Of a DNA stretch of 64,000 nucleotides, positions 29,868 through 39,198 are shown piece after piece. The DNA lies in NCBI RefSeq assembly GCF_000566685.1, contig NZ_AZQN01000009.1, forward strand, positions 186,001-250,000, given 5' to 3'. The stretch's first letter is position 1, and each line of letters starts with the position of its first letter. The position numbers and the translations under genes are program-made. The notes under the pieces were generated by a model. That model was not told where the DNA came from, ran no database searches, and saw nothing but the letters and a program-made list of their open reading frames with translations. The DNA is from Dyadobacter tibetensis Y620-1. Lineage in GTDB: Bacteria > Bacteroidota > Bacteroidia > Cytophagales > Spirosomataceae.

Positions 29868-30680
29868 TCAGGAATGGCCATCACCTTCAGGTGAGGAATG
29901 AGTTTGAAATGGACTACGCATAATCCCTCTTTCCGATGTCCTTACAAAATTGATAATATTATCCCGCTCATCAGAAGGTGGTAAGCCTAGCTCTATCTGG
30001 TGGAGAGCTTCAGCATTATTCAGACCCTTCATATAGATATAACGATATACATTTTGGATCTCTATAATTTTATCGTTGCTAAACCCACGACGGCGCAAAC
30101 CTACAGAGTTGATACCTGCATAGGAAATAGGCTCACGGGCCGCTTTGGTATAGGGAGGAACATCTTTTCTGACGAGAGTAGCACCCGACACAAAGGCATG
30201 GGCGCCAATTTTTACAAACTGATGAACCGCGCTAAGCGCACTGATAATAGCCCAGTCACCTACATGTACGTGCCCAGCCATCTGAACATTATTTCCAATG
30301 ATACAGCTATTACCCACCCTGCAATCATGTGCCACGTGCGCATACGCCATAATCATACAATCGGAACCTACCACGGTCTTCCAATGCTCCTCGGTACCCC
30401 GGCTGATCGTGGCATATTCCCGGACGGTGGTATTGTCGCCGATGATGGTAAAAGTATACTCGTTATTATATTTAAGATCCTGAGGGGTAGCAGAGATCAC
30501 TGCTCCAGGAAATATACGACAGTTTTTACCAATACGAGACCCTGAGTTGATCACCGCATGCGAACCTATCCAAGAACCTTCACCGATTTCTACATCGTCA
30601 TGGATCATGGCAAAAGGTTCTATTTCTACATTCTGGGCGATCTTAGCACCAGGATGAATATAGCTCAAAGATTGTGTCAT
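29868..30680 (-). CDS. lpxA: UDP-N-acetylglucosamine acyltransferase
   Basis: A 270-residue left-handed beta-helix enzyme catalysing the first acylation of lipid A synthesis. Hexapeptide repeats start at YIHPGAKIAQNVEIEPFAMI and run to about residue 190; the catalytic His lies in AYAHVAHDCRVGN; the C-terminal helical part includes GINSVGLRRRGFS. ATG overlaps the stop of lpxC-fabZ (ATGA), so it is translationally coupled. Confidence 0.96.
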   Translation of the reverse strand: MTQSLSYIHPGAKIAQNVEIEPFAMIHDDVEIGEGSWIGSHAVINSGSRIGKNCRIFPGAVISATPQDLKYNNEYTFTIIGDNTTVREYATISRGTEEHWKTVVGSDCMIMAYAHVAHDCRVGNSCIIGNNVQMAGHVHVGDWAIISALSAVHQFVKIGAHAFVSGATLVRKDVPPYTKAAREPISYAGINSVGLRRRGFSNDKIIEIQNVYRYIYMKGLNNAEALHQIELGLPPSDERDNIINFVRTSERGIMRSPFQTHSSPEGDGHS

Positions 30681-32068
30681 TTTTTCTTTACTAGGCTAGC
30701 AATCATATCCGCTTCACAAACAAGTTGACCCGACACATAACCGCGCCCGCTCATTTTGACAATCCCACGTTTCATGGGGGAAGTGAATTCACATTTAAAT
30801 ATTACAGTGTCACCAGGGAATACGTTCCGGCGGAAGCGACAGGCATCTATACCGATCAGATAGGGCCAGTAGTTATCAGGATCTGGCACGCTAGAGAGCA
30901 CCAGGATCCCCCCCGTTTGGGCCATTGCCTCCAGCTGCAACACGCCGGGCATCACGGGATTCCCCGGGAAATGGCCTATAAAGTATTGCTCGTTAATCGT
31001 TACGTTTTTGACTCCCACTACACTCTTTTCGTCCAGGGCAATGATCTTGTCGATCATCTGGAAAGGATAGCGATGTGCCAATAGCTGACCAATCTGATTA
31101 ATATCGAAAACCGGAGCCTTGTTAGGATCGTATTGTGGGATATCATCCTTGGCCGATTTAATTAGTTTTTTAATCTTTTTGGCCAGGGCCACATTTGCCG
31201 CATGACCAGGTCGGGCGGCAAGTATTTGCGCCTTGATGGGTCGGCCAATCAGGGCTAAATCTCCGATAAGATCCAGAAGTTTATGGCGTGCCATTTCATT
31301 AGGGAAATGCAAATCCACATTATTCAGAATTCCATTGGACTCGTCTACACTAACCTTTGGTTTGTTGAGCAGCTGAGATAAATGATCCAGCTCTCCATCT
31401 TCCACATCACGATCTACAATCACAATAGCGTTCGTAAGATCTCCTCCTTTGATCAGGTTCTGCTTATAAAGCGCTTCCAGTTCATGCAAAAATACAAATG
31501 TTCTGCATTGTGCAATATCGTCCTTAAAAAGGGTAATATCGTTTAGGGAGGCATGCTGGCTACTGATTACCTTCGAATTATAGTCCACCATCACCGTAAG
31601 GCGATAGTCGGATAAGGGCAAGGCAACCATTTCGGTTTTATTATCCTTATTTTTATAATGGATAAATTCAGGGATTTCGAAGTAGTTCCGATAGGCATTC
31701 TGTTCTTCTATGCCCGCACCAGTCAAGGCATCTACAAACTTGATGGAGCTACCATCCATAATGGGTGGTTCGGGGCCATCCAACTGTATGAGAACATTAT
31801 CGATCTGCAGGCCCACAAGAGCTGCCAGGGTATGTTCTACTGTGTTAATTCGTGCGCCATTTTGCTCAATAGTCGTTCCTCTGGAAAGGTCCACTACATT
31901 ATCTACATCGGCATCCACTATTGGTTGCCCGGGGAGGTCGACACGCTGAAACTTATATCCATGATTTGCTGGTGCGGGTACAAAGGTCATTGTTGCCACC
32001 ACACCCGTATGTAAACCTACTCCAGTAACGGATACTGACTTGGAAATGGTTTGTTGTTTTTCGTTCAT
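30677..32068 (-). CDS. lpxC/fabZ: Bifunctional UDP-3-O-acyl-N-acetylglucosamine deacetylase / 3-hydroxyacyl-ACP dehydratase
   Basis: A 463-residue fusion. LpxC part (about 1-305): SVTGVGLHTG, NTVEHTLAAL (zinc His), DGPEPPIMDGSS, and HKLLDLIGDLALIG with further zinc ligands. FabZ part (about 320-463): LLAHRYPFQMIDKI with the catalytic His, GHFPGNPVMPGVLQLEAMAQTGG (split motif) with the catalytic Glu. It both deacetylates the lipid A precursor and dehydrates hydroxyacyl-ACP. This fusion is known from Bacteroidota. ATG start; between lpxD and lpxA. Confidence 0.97.
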   Translation of the reverse strand: MNEKQQTISKSVSVTGVGLHTGVVATMTFVPAPANHGYKFQRVDLPGQPIVDADVDNVVDLSRGTTIEQNGARINTVEHTLAALVGLQIDNVLIQLDGPEPPIMDGSSIKFVDALTGAGIEEQNAYRNYFEIPEFIHYKNKDNKTEMVALPLSDYRLTVMVDYNSKVISSQHASLNDITLFKDDIAQCRTFVFLHELEALYKQNLIKGGDLTNAIVIVDRDVEDGELDHLSQLLNKPKVSVDESNGILNNVDLHFPNEMARHKLLDLIGDLALIGRPIKAQILAARPGHAANVALAKKIKKLIKSAKDDIPQYDPNKAPVFDINQIGQLLAHRYPFQMIDKIIALDEKSVVGVKNVTINEQYFIGHFPGNPVMPGVLQLEAMAQTGGILVLSSVPDPDNYWPYLIGIDACRFRRNVFPGDTVIFKCEFTSPMKRGIVKMSGRGYVSGQLVCEADMIASLVKKK

Positions 32069-32138
32069 TATTATCTACCAATTACGAATAGGGACTCATC
32101 GACAGAGTTCACTAGTTATTATAATTCGATTTAGAAAA

Positions 32139-33188
32139 CTAACCTTTTACAAAGGTCTGGGAATTCTTTCTGTTATTTTCCAAATCTCTTAATCTTTTCT
32201 CCATCTCAGGAAGCCTTTTTACGGAAGCCATAGACCGAAGGTGCTCGGTTAGGTCACGAGAAGGGGAACCGGATAAGGAAACCCCTTCTTTCTTGATGGA
32301 TTTACCCAAGCCACTTTGTGCACCAATTTTAGTATGATTGGCCACCGTCAAATGCCCGGCAATACCCACCTGGCCAGCGATAATACACTGTTCTCCAATT
32401 CGGGTGGAACCCGATACCCCAGACTGTGCAGCGATCACGGTGTTCTTTCCTATTTCAACATTATGGGCGATCTGAATCAGATTGTCCAGTTTTACCCCCT
32501 TGCGAATGATGGTAGAGCCCATCGTAGCGCAATCGATCGTAGTATTAGAACCAATGCTGACATGATCTTCAATGACTACATTACCCAGCTGAGGAATGGC
32601 CCGGTAAGAACCATCAGCTTGGGGGGCGAAACCGAATCCATCACCGCCGATTACCGCATTGGCAAAAATCGTACAGTTATTACCGATAATAGTATCGTCA
32701 TAAAGCTTTACGCCAGGGTGAATGGTACAGTTGTTACCAATCTGCACATTATTACCTATATAGGCATTGGGGTAAATTTTTACGTTGTCGCCTATCTCAC
32801 AATTGCGACCCACGTAAGAAAAAGCTCCCCTGTAAGCACCTGAGCCCATAGTGCTACCTTCCCCAAAAAAACTGGGCTGCTCTATTCCCATTTTGGCTCC
32901 AGAAATGCGCTTCTGATACTCTTCCAAAAGAATGGTAAAAGCAGAATAGGCATTATCTACATAAATTAATGTAGTACTAACCTCCGATTTGGGAGTAAAA
33001 TCCTTGTTGACTATAACAGCAGAAGACTTCGTGCCGTATAAATGCGTTTCATACTTACTATTAGCCAGGAAAGAAATTGAACCAGGGTGGCCCTCCTCAA
33101 TCTTTGCAGCTGAATTAATTGTAATTGTCTCATCGCCAACAACTTTTCCATCAAGCATTTTTGCAATTTCGCTGACAGTAAATTTCAT
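32139..33188 (-). CDS. lpxD: UDP-3-O-(3-hydroxyacyl)glucosamine N-acyltransferase
   Basis: A 349-residue enzyme for the third step of lipid A synthesis. N-terminal LpxD domain (MKFTVSEIAKMLDGKVVGD to about 100), then hexapeptide-repeat beta-helix (about 105-310) with GGDGFGFAP and the active-site His in IQIAHNVEIGKN, and a C-terminal helix (about 320-349). First lipid A gene of the run; 70 bp upstream of lpxC-fabZ. ATG start. Confidence 0.96.
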   Translation of the reverse strand: MKFTVSEIAKMLDGKVVGDETITINSAAKIEEGHPGSISFLANSKYETHLYGTKSSAVIVNKDFTPKSEVSTTLIYVDNAYSAFTILLEEYQKRISGAKMGIEQPSFFGEGSTMGSGAYRGAFSYVGRNCEIGDNVKIYPNAYIGNNVQIGNNCTIHPGVKLYDDTIIGNNCTIFANAVIGGDGFGFAPQADGSYRAIPQLGNVVIEDHVSIGSNTTIDCATMGSTIIRKGVKLDNLIQIAHNVEIGKNTVIAAQSGVSGSTRIGEQCIIAGQVGIAGHLTVANHTKIGAQSGLGKSIKKEGVSLSGSPSRDLTEHLRSMASVKRLPEMEKRLRDLENNRKNSQTFVKG

Positions 33189-33281
33189 ATTTCTTAGGCT
33201 AAATTCAGATTACGTAATGATAAACGTATAAAGTAATTGGTAATATAGACCGTCAAGCCCCATTTTTCCGGAAGCCATACA

Positions 33282-34517
33282 TTACGAACCTCGCAAAGAT
33301 ACAGGTTTAGTCCAACATACATAATACTTACGGACAATCTTCGTAAGCGCTTCAATGGTCGGAACGTCCGAAGCATCTGCTATATCGAGTAGCTCCCCAG
33401 TCTTCATTTTAACACGGATAGGATCCCTCCTATTTTCGTAAGCAGAATTTGTGGTCACGCCCGAAACCAGGAAATACTCCAGTAATTCCTTTTCTATCCC
33501 CTGTTCCAACAACTCCGTTTTAAGTACATTTAGTACGTCTTGGTTGGGCTCTGAGTCAAAAAAAGCAATTTTATACAAATTCCTATTAAGCAGATCTCTG
33601 GATAGTCTGGAAAGCACAGGATCGTCATATCCTACCCAAGCCTTTACAGAAGCCCATACGTCGTTATCATCCAAAGCGTTGAAGGCCTCCAGCAAATCAG
33701 TGTTTTCTTCAAAATCCTTAAGACTATATTCCTGGCTCAGGAATTTACTAAATGCCGGAGTGGCAAACAGCACGGCTCCTTCCATAGACAGCTTACGCGC
33801 ACGACGCATCAGCTGGGTAAGCATGGCCTGGGCACATAACAGAGTCTTATGCAGGTATACCTGCCAATACATCAGGCGGCGAGCGTGCAGGAAGCTTTCA
33901 ATACTCAATAGAGCCTTTTCTTCCACTACCAATTCGTCCTGGCTTAACTCAAACATTTTTATCAGCCTGTCGGCGCCTATGGAGCCTTCTACTACACCCG
34001 TATAGAAGCTATCCCGGTTCAAATAATCCATCCGGTCCATATCCAGCTGACTGGAAATCATCTGATGAAAAAAACGACGGCGATAAGTCCCTTCAAACAT
34101 CTGGATTGCCATCGTAAGTCTGTGGTTCATCTGCCGATTAAGATGCTTCATAAGCACGAGGGTGATGGCTTCATGGGCAACGCCAGGCATAAGCACGCTT
34201 TCCAGGACATGTGAAAAGGGACCATGCCCCAAATCATGCAATAATATTGCCGCCTGGGCCGCTTCCTGTTCCTGATCCGAAATCTGATGTCCCTTATCTT
34301 TAAGGGTCTGCAAGGTGAGCGTCATCAGATGCATAGCACCTAGGGCATGGTGAAACCGAGTATGCAAAGCTCCCGGATAGACCAGATCGGCCAGTCCGAG
34401 TTGCTTAATGCGCCTTAATCTTTGAAAAAAAGGATGCTCCACCAAATCAAAAAGCAAATCCGATGTGATGGTAATAAAGCCGTATACGGGATCGTTGATG
34501 ATCTTTCTCTTGTTCAA
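33282..34517 (-). CDS. HD domain phosphohydrolase
   Basis: A 411-residue metal-dependent phosphohydrolase. Motifs: HTRFHHALGAMHL (first His), LLHDLGHGPFSHVLES (H-D pair) and a later Asp in QLDMDRMDYLNRDSFYTG, the pattern of dGTPase/SAMHD1-like HD proteins. Substrate unknown. The start codon is TTG (MNKRKIINDPVYGFI); no nearby ATG is in frame and the N-terminus fits the family. It lies upstream of lpxD on the same strand, a neighbourhood I have seen in other Bacteroidota. Confidence 0.87.
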   Translation of the reverse strand: MNKRKIINDPVYGFITITSDLLFDLVEHPFFQRLRRIKQLGLADLVYPGALHTRFHHALGAMHLMTLTLQTLKDKGHQISDQEQEAAQAAILLHDLGHGPFSHVLESVLMPGVAHEAITLVLMKHLNRQMNHRLTMAIQMFEGTYRRRFFHQMISSQLDMDRMDYLNRDSFYTGVVEGSIGADRLIKMFELSQDELVVEEKALLSIESFLHARRLMYWQVYLHKTLLCAQAMLTQLMRRARKLSMEGAVLFATPAFSKFLSQEYSLKDFEENTDLLEAFNALDDNDVWASVKAWVGYDDPVLSRLSRDLLNRNLYKIAFFDSEPNQDVLNVLKTELLEQGIEKELLEYFLVSGVTTNSAYENRRDPIRVKMKTGELLDIADASDVPTIEALTKIVRKYYVCWTKPVSLRGS

Positions 34518-34670
34518 AATCGATTTTTTTTACAAAAATAATAAACCTATTCCTGATCAAATAACAATATCTTAGCAATATCGTTTGGAGAATTAAAGTC
34601 TTTGTTTAATTTTGCAGTCCGATAGCGCAGCTGACCCCGAGCCTTCCGCTCATCATCAGTTGGTAGTGCC

Positions 34671-34750
34671 GGGTCGCGTAGACCGGGTCGCGCAGACCGG
34701 GTCGCGTAGACCGCCGTCGCGCAGACCGTGTCGCGCAGACCGGGGTCGAC
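34671..34750. repeat. GC-rich 14-15-nt tandem repeat array, locus 1
   Basis: Six copies of a GGTCGCG(T/C)AGACC-like unit begin near 34674, 34688, 34702, 34717, 34731 and 34746 (spacing 14-15). Each unit is a mini inverted repeat (GGTC and GACC around GCGYA). The array is preceded by tRNA D-arm-like sequence (tagcgcag, ttggtagtgc) and followed by ttcgatt, a T-loop-like string. A related array lies at 47098-47155. Much higher GC than the surroundings. Confidence 0.75.
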
Positions 34751-34772
34751 TTCGATTCTAATAAGTATAAAA

Positions 34773-34846
34773 GGGCCTATAGCTCATTCGGTTAGAGCAA
34801 CTGACTCATAATCAGTAGGTGCCTGGTTCGATTCCAGGTGGGCCCA
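34773..34846 (+). tRNA. tRNA with anticodon CAT, probably tRNA-Ile2 (lysidine type)
   Basis: A complete 74-nt cloverleaf: acceptor GGGCCTA/TGGGCCC, D-stem GCTC/GAGC, anticodon stem ACTGA/TCAGT with loop CTCATAA (anticodon 34807-34809), T-stem CCTGG/CCAGG with TTCGATT, discriminator A; CCA not encoded. CAT fits elongator Met or Ile2. The C4-G69 and C5-G68 pairs match what I recall of TilS recognition for Ile2, so I favour Ile2; this is inference. Its 3' half is duplicated twice downstream, which marks it as the integration site. Confidence 0.9.
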
Positions 34847-34868
34847 CTTGAAAATCAAGGACTTAGCT
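34802..34868 (+). repeat. Attachment site attL of element A (tRNA 3' half plus flank)
   Basis: This 67-bp segment, from the anticodon stem through 22 bp beyond the tRNA, is repeated exactly at 46951-47017 and 55936-56002. Because the tRNA 5' half is only here, this copy restores the intact tRNA after integration, as expected for attL. Confidence 0.88.
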
Positions 34869-34875
34869 TTAAAAA

Positions 34876-34952
34876 CTAAGAAAATCAAGGACTTAGCTAG
34901 GTGGGCCCACTTGAAAATCAAGGACTTAGCTTTAAAAACTAAGTCCTTTTTT
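34876..34952 (+). repeat. Partial second copy of the tRNA end with terminator
   Basis: Right after attL the string gaaaatcaaggacttagct recurs twice, and between them the last bases of the tRNA (ggtgggcccac) recur. The final copy forms a hairpin, aggacttag with ctaagtcct, followed by T6: a plausible tRNA terminator (34919-34952). The duplication looks like a slippage or recombination scar. Confidence 0.75.
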
Positions 34953-34955
34953 ATT

Positions 34956-34982
34956 TGACTCGCCTACAAACTCGCCTACAAT
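34956..34982. repeat. Left arm-type direct repeat of element A
   Basis: A 27-bp sequence built of two copies of actcgcctacaa. The same 27 bp occur in the same orientation at 46801-46827, the other end of the element. Paired short repeats just inside both attachment sites are typical arm-binding sites for tyrosine recombinases. Confidence 0.8.
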
Positions 34983-35124
34983 TATCCGTTTAGTGTTCGC
35001 TAGGCACCCGTAAACCTACTTTTGGCGGTGATTGGGAAGTACTCTGACATTAATTATTAGGCGAAATCTTTTCTAAAGAATAAGCGGGCATTCTTTAGAC
35101 CACCTTATGTAAAGGACAGAGCTC

Positions 35125-37971
35125 TCACCCCTCCATAAACTTACCTACAAACTCGCTTAGCTTAACGACCAGCCGCTCCCCTATCGAAATCCTTTTCCTA
35201 AAGGAAGGCTTTTTGTTTAGGGTATCTACCAATTCGTCTTTGGTCGGAAATCGTCCTGAGAACTCTATGGAGTCCATGGTCTTTTGAAGCAACTCAGGAT
35301 TAATATCTTCCTCAGCCGTGAGTTTTTCGAAGGCTACCCGCCTTTCTACGCTGAGGAAATCTTCATATTCTCGCTCCAGCTCATCTTCCGATACTGTGGG
35401 TAAGTTTTCTAAGATAAACTTTTCTATTAGTTCTCGCTTGGTACTCAGGACAGGATCCGAAGACACCATGGTTAATATCTCCTGTTCCCGCTTCTTACGT
35501 GTGGACTCATCCCCTCCCCGATTTTGAGCCAACAAGCGCAAAATATACATGACGTTGATTTCATCTCGCCGAATCAATTCCAATTGGAAATCGACCTCGT
35601 TCAAGATGGATTCCTTTTTCTTTTCGGTACTGCTTTTCGTTGCATTGTACAAGTCCAGGTATTTGGATCCATAATCGGCGAAGGTCTGCGCATCCATCGA
35701 CAAGCTATCAAAAGTAAAATCTACAAAGGTCTCCATTGCATTTTTGATCCGCATCAGGTTGCGGTAAGCCCTTATAAACCTCAATTGTTCATCTTCACCC
35801 AATAAATCGTCTACAGAACTCACCGTAGGAACAACGGATAATAACGTAGCCACGGCCTGATCAAATTTTTCTACATAGTCCTCGTAAGGCTCTATCAAGA
35901 TCGTCTCTTTGGCGTCTAAGGTAGAGAACAGTTCTATAGAATCGTCGGTAGCCTGTTTCAAATTACGGAATACCACTATATTTCCATGTGATTTCTTTTC
36001 GCCGGTAACCCTATTGGTACGGGAATAGGCCTGAATCAGTCCGTGGTATTTTAGGTTCTTGTCTACATACAAGGTATTTAGCTTTTTACTGTCAAAGCCA
36101 GTTAAAAACATATTGACCACGAAAAGCAGATCGATTTCCTTATCGATTACACGTTTGGCCACGTTTTTATAGTAATCGTTAAAAGACTGGCTATCCTTGG
36201 TCGAAAAGGACGTCTTAAACTCTTGGTTATACTCCTCTATGTATTTGTCCAATACATCACGGGTATGTATATCGACTTTGCTATTGTTAAAATCCAGATC
36301 CTCCTCAGGTATTTCGCCTGTATCACTGTTTGGGGCTTCATTGGCTGTATAGCTAAATATCGTGGCTATCCTTAAATCATGCTTACCCTCTCTTTTTAGC
36401 TTTCTGAACAGGTCGTAATATTTGATAAGCGTCTTAACATTGCTGATACAAAACATACCCGTAAAGGCCCTATTATAGGTCTTCGAATCGTGAATACCAA
36501 TGATGTAGTGGGCTATCTTACTGAGCCGTTCCTCACTTTCCAATAGCTCCGCCGTATCGATGGCCTCCACATCAATATCCAGATTCGACCGACTGTTGTC
36601 TTTGTACTCGTACCGACCTGTATACTCCACCGAAAAAGGCAGTACGTTCTGGTCTTTAATGGCATCGGTAATTACGTAGGTATGCAGCCTTTCCCCAAAC
36701 AGCATGGCGGTAGTCACCTTGTGTCTTTTTATCGTAGCGGCATTTTTTGTAAAGATAGGCGTACCGGTAAAGCCAAACATTTGGTGGTTGTTAAAATACC
36801 GTACTATGTTTTTGTGGGTATCTCCAAACTGGCTTCGGTGGCATTCATCGAATATAAAGACGACCTTTTTATCTTTCAGTCCGTCCATGGTCTTCTGGTG
36901 CCGCTCCCGGGTAATGGCCGTGTTGAGTTTCTGAATGGTGGTCACGATAAGCCGCACACTAGGATCGGCAAACTGTTTTACCAGCTTTTTGGTATTGTCC
37001 GAACCATCGACCGAACCAGGACTAAAGGCATTAAACTCTAAGGTAGTCTTATAATCAAGATCTACCCGATCTACACAAAATACCACCTTGTCTACTTTGG
37101 GAATCCGGGAAAGGATCTGACTGGCCTTAAAGGAAGTCAGTGTTTTGCCCGATCCGGTGGTATGCCAGATATAGCCATTTTTGGAGGGCCCCACGGTTGG
37201 GGAGTTCTTCACCCGCTCCAGTATTTTTTCTACTGCGAAGTATTGGTAGGGCCTTAGGATCATCAAAGCCTTATCGCCTTCGTGTAGTACCGTATAACGG
37301 GTGATCATCTTGGACACATGGCATTTGTCCAGAAATACTTTTGTAAAGGACTCCAGGTCGGAAACACGGCGATTGTTTTCGTCTGTCCAGTAAAAGGTAA
37401 ATTTAAAATCTGGTTTTTTGGTCAGGGCAAAATATTTGGTATTCACCCCATTGCTGATCACGAAGATCTGAATATATTGAAATAGCCCCATACCGATATG
37501 GTAGGAATGTTTTTTGTAGCGGTCTATCTGGTTAAAGGCCTCCCTAAGCTCCAGCCCTCGTTTCTTGAGTTCTATCTGTACGAGTGGAAGTCCATTGATG
37601 AGCAAAGTGACGTCGAAACGGGTCTGGTACTTACCATCAACTGTGATTTGCTTGGTTACCTGGTATTCATTTTTGCACCAATGTTCCATATTTAGGAAAC
37701 GGACGTACACGGTTTCATTATCGGCATTTTTGAAAGAAAACTTATCCCTTAGAATTTTAGCCTTTTCAAAAACGTTGGTCGTTCTGGTAAGGTGGTTGAG
37801 GATCTGTTTAAACTCCTCATCGGTAAAAGTCCTTTCATTGAACTTCTCCAATTGGGTTTTGAGGTTGCTTAACAAATCCGTCTCATTCTTGATGAAGACG
37901 TTTTCATAACCATTCTCCACCAGCTGAGCGACAAGGCTCAGCTCCAGGGCTAATTCCGACTGTGTACTCAT
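35125..37971 (-). CDS. hsdR: Type I restriction endonuclease subunit R
   Basis: A 948-residue motor/nuclease subunit. N-terminal nuclease of PD-(D/E)xK type: D120, E134 and K136 in RFDVTLLINGLPLVQIELK. Then an SF2 translocase: Walker A TTGSGKT (271-277), DECH box (375-378), later helicase motifs such as FTGTP and QAYSRTNR. C-terminal helical part (about 690-948) contacts the methylase core. Intact and full length. Lies 18 bp after hsdS in an hsdM-hsdS-hsdR operon. ATG start. Confidence 0.95.
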   Translation of the reverse strand: MSTQSELALELSLVAQLVENGYENVFIKNETDLLSNLKTQLEKFNERTFTDEEFKQILNHLTRTTNVFEKAKILRDKFSFKNADNETVYVRFLNMEHWCKNEYQVTKQITVDGKYQTRFDVTLLINGLPLVQIELKKRGLELREAFNQIDRYKKHSYHIGMGLFQYIQIFVISNGVNTKYFALTKKPDFKFTFYWTDENNRRVSDLESFTKVFLDKCHVSKMITRYTVLHEGDKALMILRPYQYFAVEKILERVKNSPTVGPSKNGYIWHTTGSGKTLTSFKASQILSRIPKVDKVVFCVDRVDLDYKTTLEFNAFSPGSVDGSDNTKKLVKQFADPSVRLIVTTIQKLNTAITRERHQKTMDGLKDKKVVFIFDECHRSQFGDTHKNIVRYFNNHQMFGFTGTPIFTKNAATIKRHKVTTAMLFGERLHTYVITDAIKDQNVLPFSVEYTGRYEYKDNSRSNLDIDVEAIDTAELLESEERLSKIAHYIIGIHDSKTYNRAFTGMFCISNVKTLIKYYDLFRKLKREGKHDLRIATIFSYTANEAPNSDTGEIPEEDLDFNNSKVDIHTRDVLDKYIEEYNQEFKTSFSTKDSQSFNDYYKNVAKRVIDKEIDLLFVVNMFLTGFDSKKLNTLYVDKNLKYHGLIQAYSRTNRVTGEKKSHGNIVVFRNLKQATDDSIELFSTLDAKETILIEPYEDYVEKFDQAVATLLSVVPTVSSVDDLLGEDEQLRFIRAYRNLMRIKNAMETFVDFTFDSLSMDAQTFADYGSKYLDLYNATKSSTEKKKESILNEVDFQLELIRRDEINVMYILRLLAQNRGGDESTRKKREQEILTMVSSDPVLSTKRELIEKFILENLPTVSEDELEREYEDFLSVERRVAFEKLTAEEDINPELLQKTMDSIEFSGRFPTKDELVDTLNKKPSFRKRISIGERLVVKLSEFVGKFMEG

Positions 37972-37989
37972 AACGATAGGGATAAGGCA

Positions 37990-39195
37990 CTACACAAACA
38001 TCTTTTGCAACAAGCCTTTTTTATATTTTTGGTTGAGGGTAATTTGTTGTTCTACTTTTTGAATTTGAGCATCGATAGATGAACTAAATTCTGCGATTTT
38101 CCTTTGTTCGGCAATACTTGGTAATCTAATAGGTATCAAAGAAAAAAGGTTATACCATAAATAAACTCTAACTCCTCCCTCACCATAATCCACAATGCTT
38201 TTTTTTGTAGACTCCAAATCTAAGAAAATTAGCAAAAATTTATCTAACAGTTTATCAGAGACATTGAAACACACATAGAGCGAACTAATCAAACCTATCT
38301 CATCCTCAAATTGAGCAATGGAACCAACATTAATTCTTGCAGGATTATAAGCAAAACTATTTTTTTCGACAATTTTATAATTACTTAAATCATTTCCTGC
38401 AATCTTTCTGTCTTCAAATTGTTCACTTTGCAAAACAAAGCCATTTGAATTAGTTACAGAATAGACTTCCGCCTTGATTAGTTTTTTATTCCTCTTAGAG
38501 AAATAATGGCATACCTCTCCCAACCTCCTCTCCTCCCACTCCGGTGGTTCGACAAGCTCACCATGACCATTATCGATTTTAAACCTTAATTCCTGATTAA
38601 AGATCTTTTGCATCACGCCTTTTTTATAAAGGGTGAGTTTCTCCTTTTTGGCAGTAAGAAGCTCTATACGCTTGTCTACGGCCGTTAGAAACTCGGCTAT
38701 TTTGGTTTGTTCGGGGAGGGTGGGGAAAATAACGGGTATTGAATTACAATTGGTCTTGTTCATATATGGAACCGCCGTTTTTGTTGCGACTTTATCCATA
38801 TAAGGTTTTTGAACAGTTAGTGCATAAAGTAAAAATCTATAATTCACCTCATGTTTTGGAATAAATGCGTGGAGCTGCTGATTTATAACCATCTCCGTTC
38901 CGGATATTGCGACCAGACCCAGTTCTCCTACACACGATATAATGACGGAGTCTTTAGGCACAACTTTAGAACCTACATCTTTCGCCTCATCTAGTGATAT
39001 TGCCAAATTACTTTTCGAAAAATAAACTATAGAATTATGTTTAATATCTGGAGTTGTTATCCAGGGAATATTTCCATCGAACTTTGTGGGTTTATTTCTC
39101 CCGGGGACAATAAAGTTACATACGGACCCTACAGCCCTCTGTTCCCAATCCCCATTAAACTCAGGAAATCTTAATTCAGGTTGTAATTTTTCCAT
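37990..39195 (-). CDS. hsdS: Type I restriction-modification specificity subunit S
   Basis: A 401-residue DNA-recognition subunit with two target recognition domains (about 15-155 and 215-360), each followed by a conserved helix: LPEQTKIAEFLTAVDKRIELL and IAEQRKIAEFSSSIDAQIQKV. Between the first helix and TRD2 (about 205-217) lies NGHGELVEPPEWEERR; its DNA at 38543-38568 resembles a common dispersed repeat (see findings). AT-rich compared with hsdM and hsdR, usual for S genes. ATG start; ends 18 bp before hsdR. Confidence 0.93.
   Translation of the reverse strand: MEKLQPELRFPEFNGDWEQRAVGSVCNFIVPGRNKPTKFDGNIPWITTPDIKHNSIVYFSKSNLAISLDEAKDVGSKVVPKDSVIISCVGELGLVAISGTEMVINQQLHAFIPKHEVNYRFLLYALTVQKPYMDKVATKTAVPYMNKTNCNSIPVIFPTLPEQTKIAEFLTAVDKRIELLTAKKEKLTLYKKGVMQKIFNQELRFKIDNGHGELVEPPEWEERRLGEVCHYFSKRNKKLIKAEVYSVTNSNGFVLQSEQFEDRKIAGNDLSNYKIVEKNSFAYNPARINVGSIAQFEDEIGLISSLYVCFNVSDKLLDKFLLIFLDLESTKKSIVDYGEGGVRVYLWYNLFSLIPIRLPSIAEQRKIAEFSSSIDAQIQKVEQQITLNQKYKKGLLQKMFV
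38541..38568. repeat. REP-like repeat inside hsdS
   Basis: The string ggttcgacaagctcaccatg lies in-frame in the linker between the two halves of hsdS, encoding HGELVEP on the minus strand. From memory this is close to a short dispersed repeat seen in many bacterial genomes. It leaves the reading frame open. Confidence 0.45.
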
Positions 39196-39198
39196 GGC

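Noticed and set aside
34671..34750. CRISPR array
   Set aside because: Units are 14-15 nt with no spacers between them and no cas genes nearby, so it is a tandem repeat, not CRISPR.
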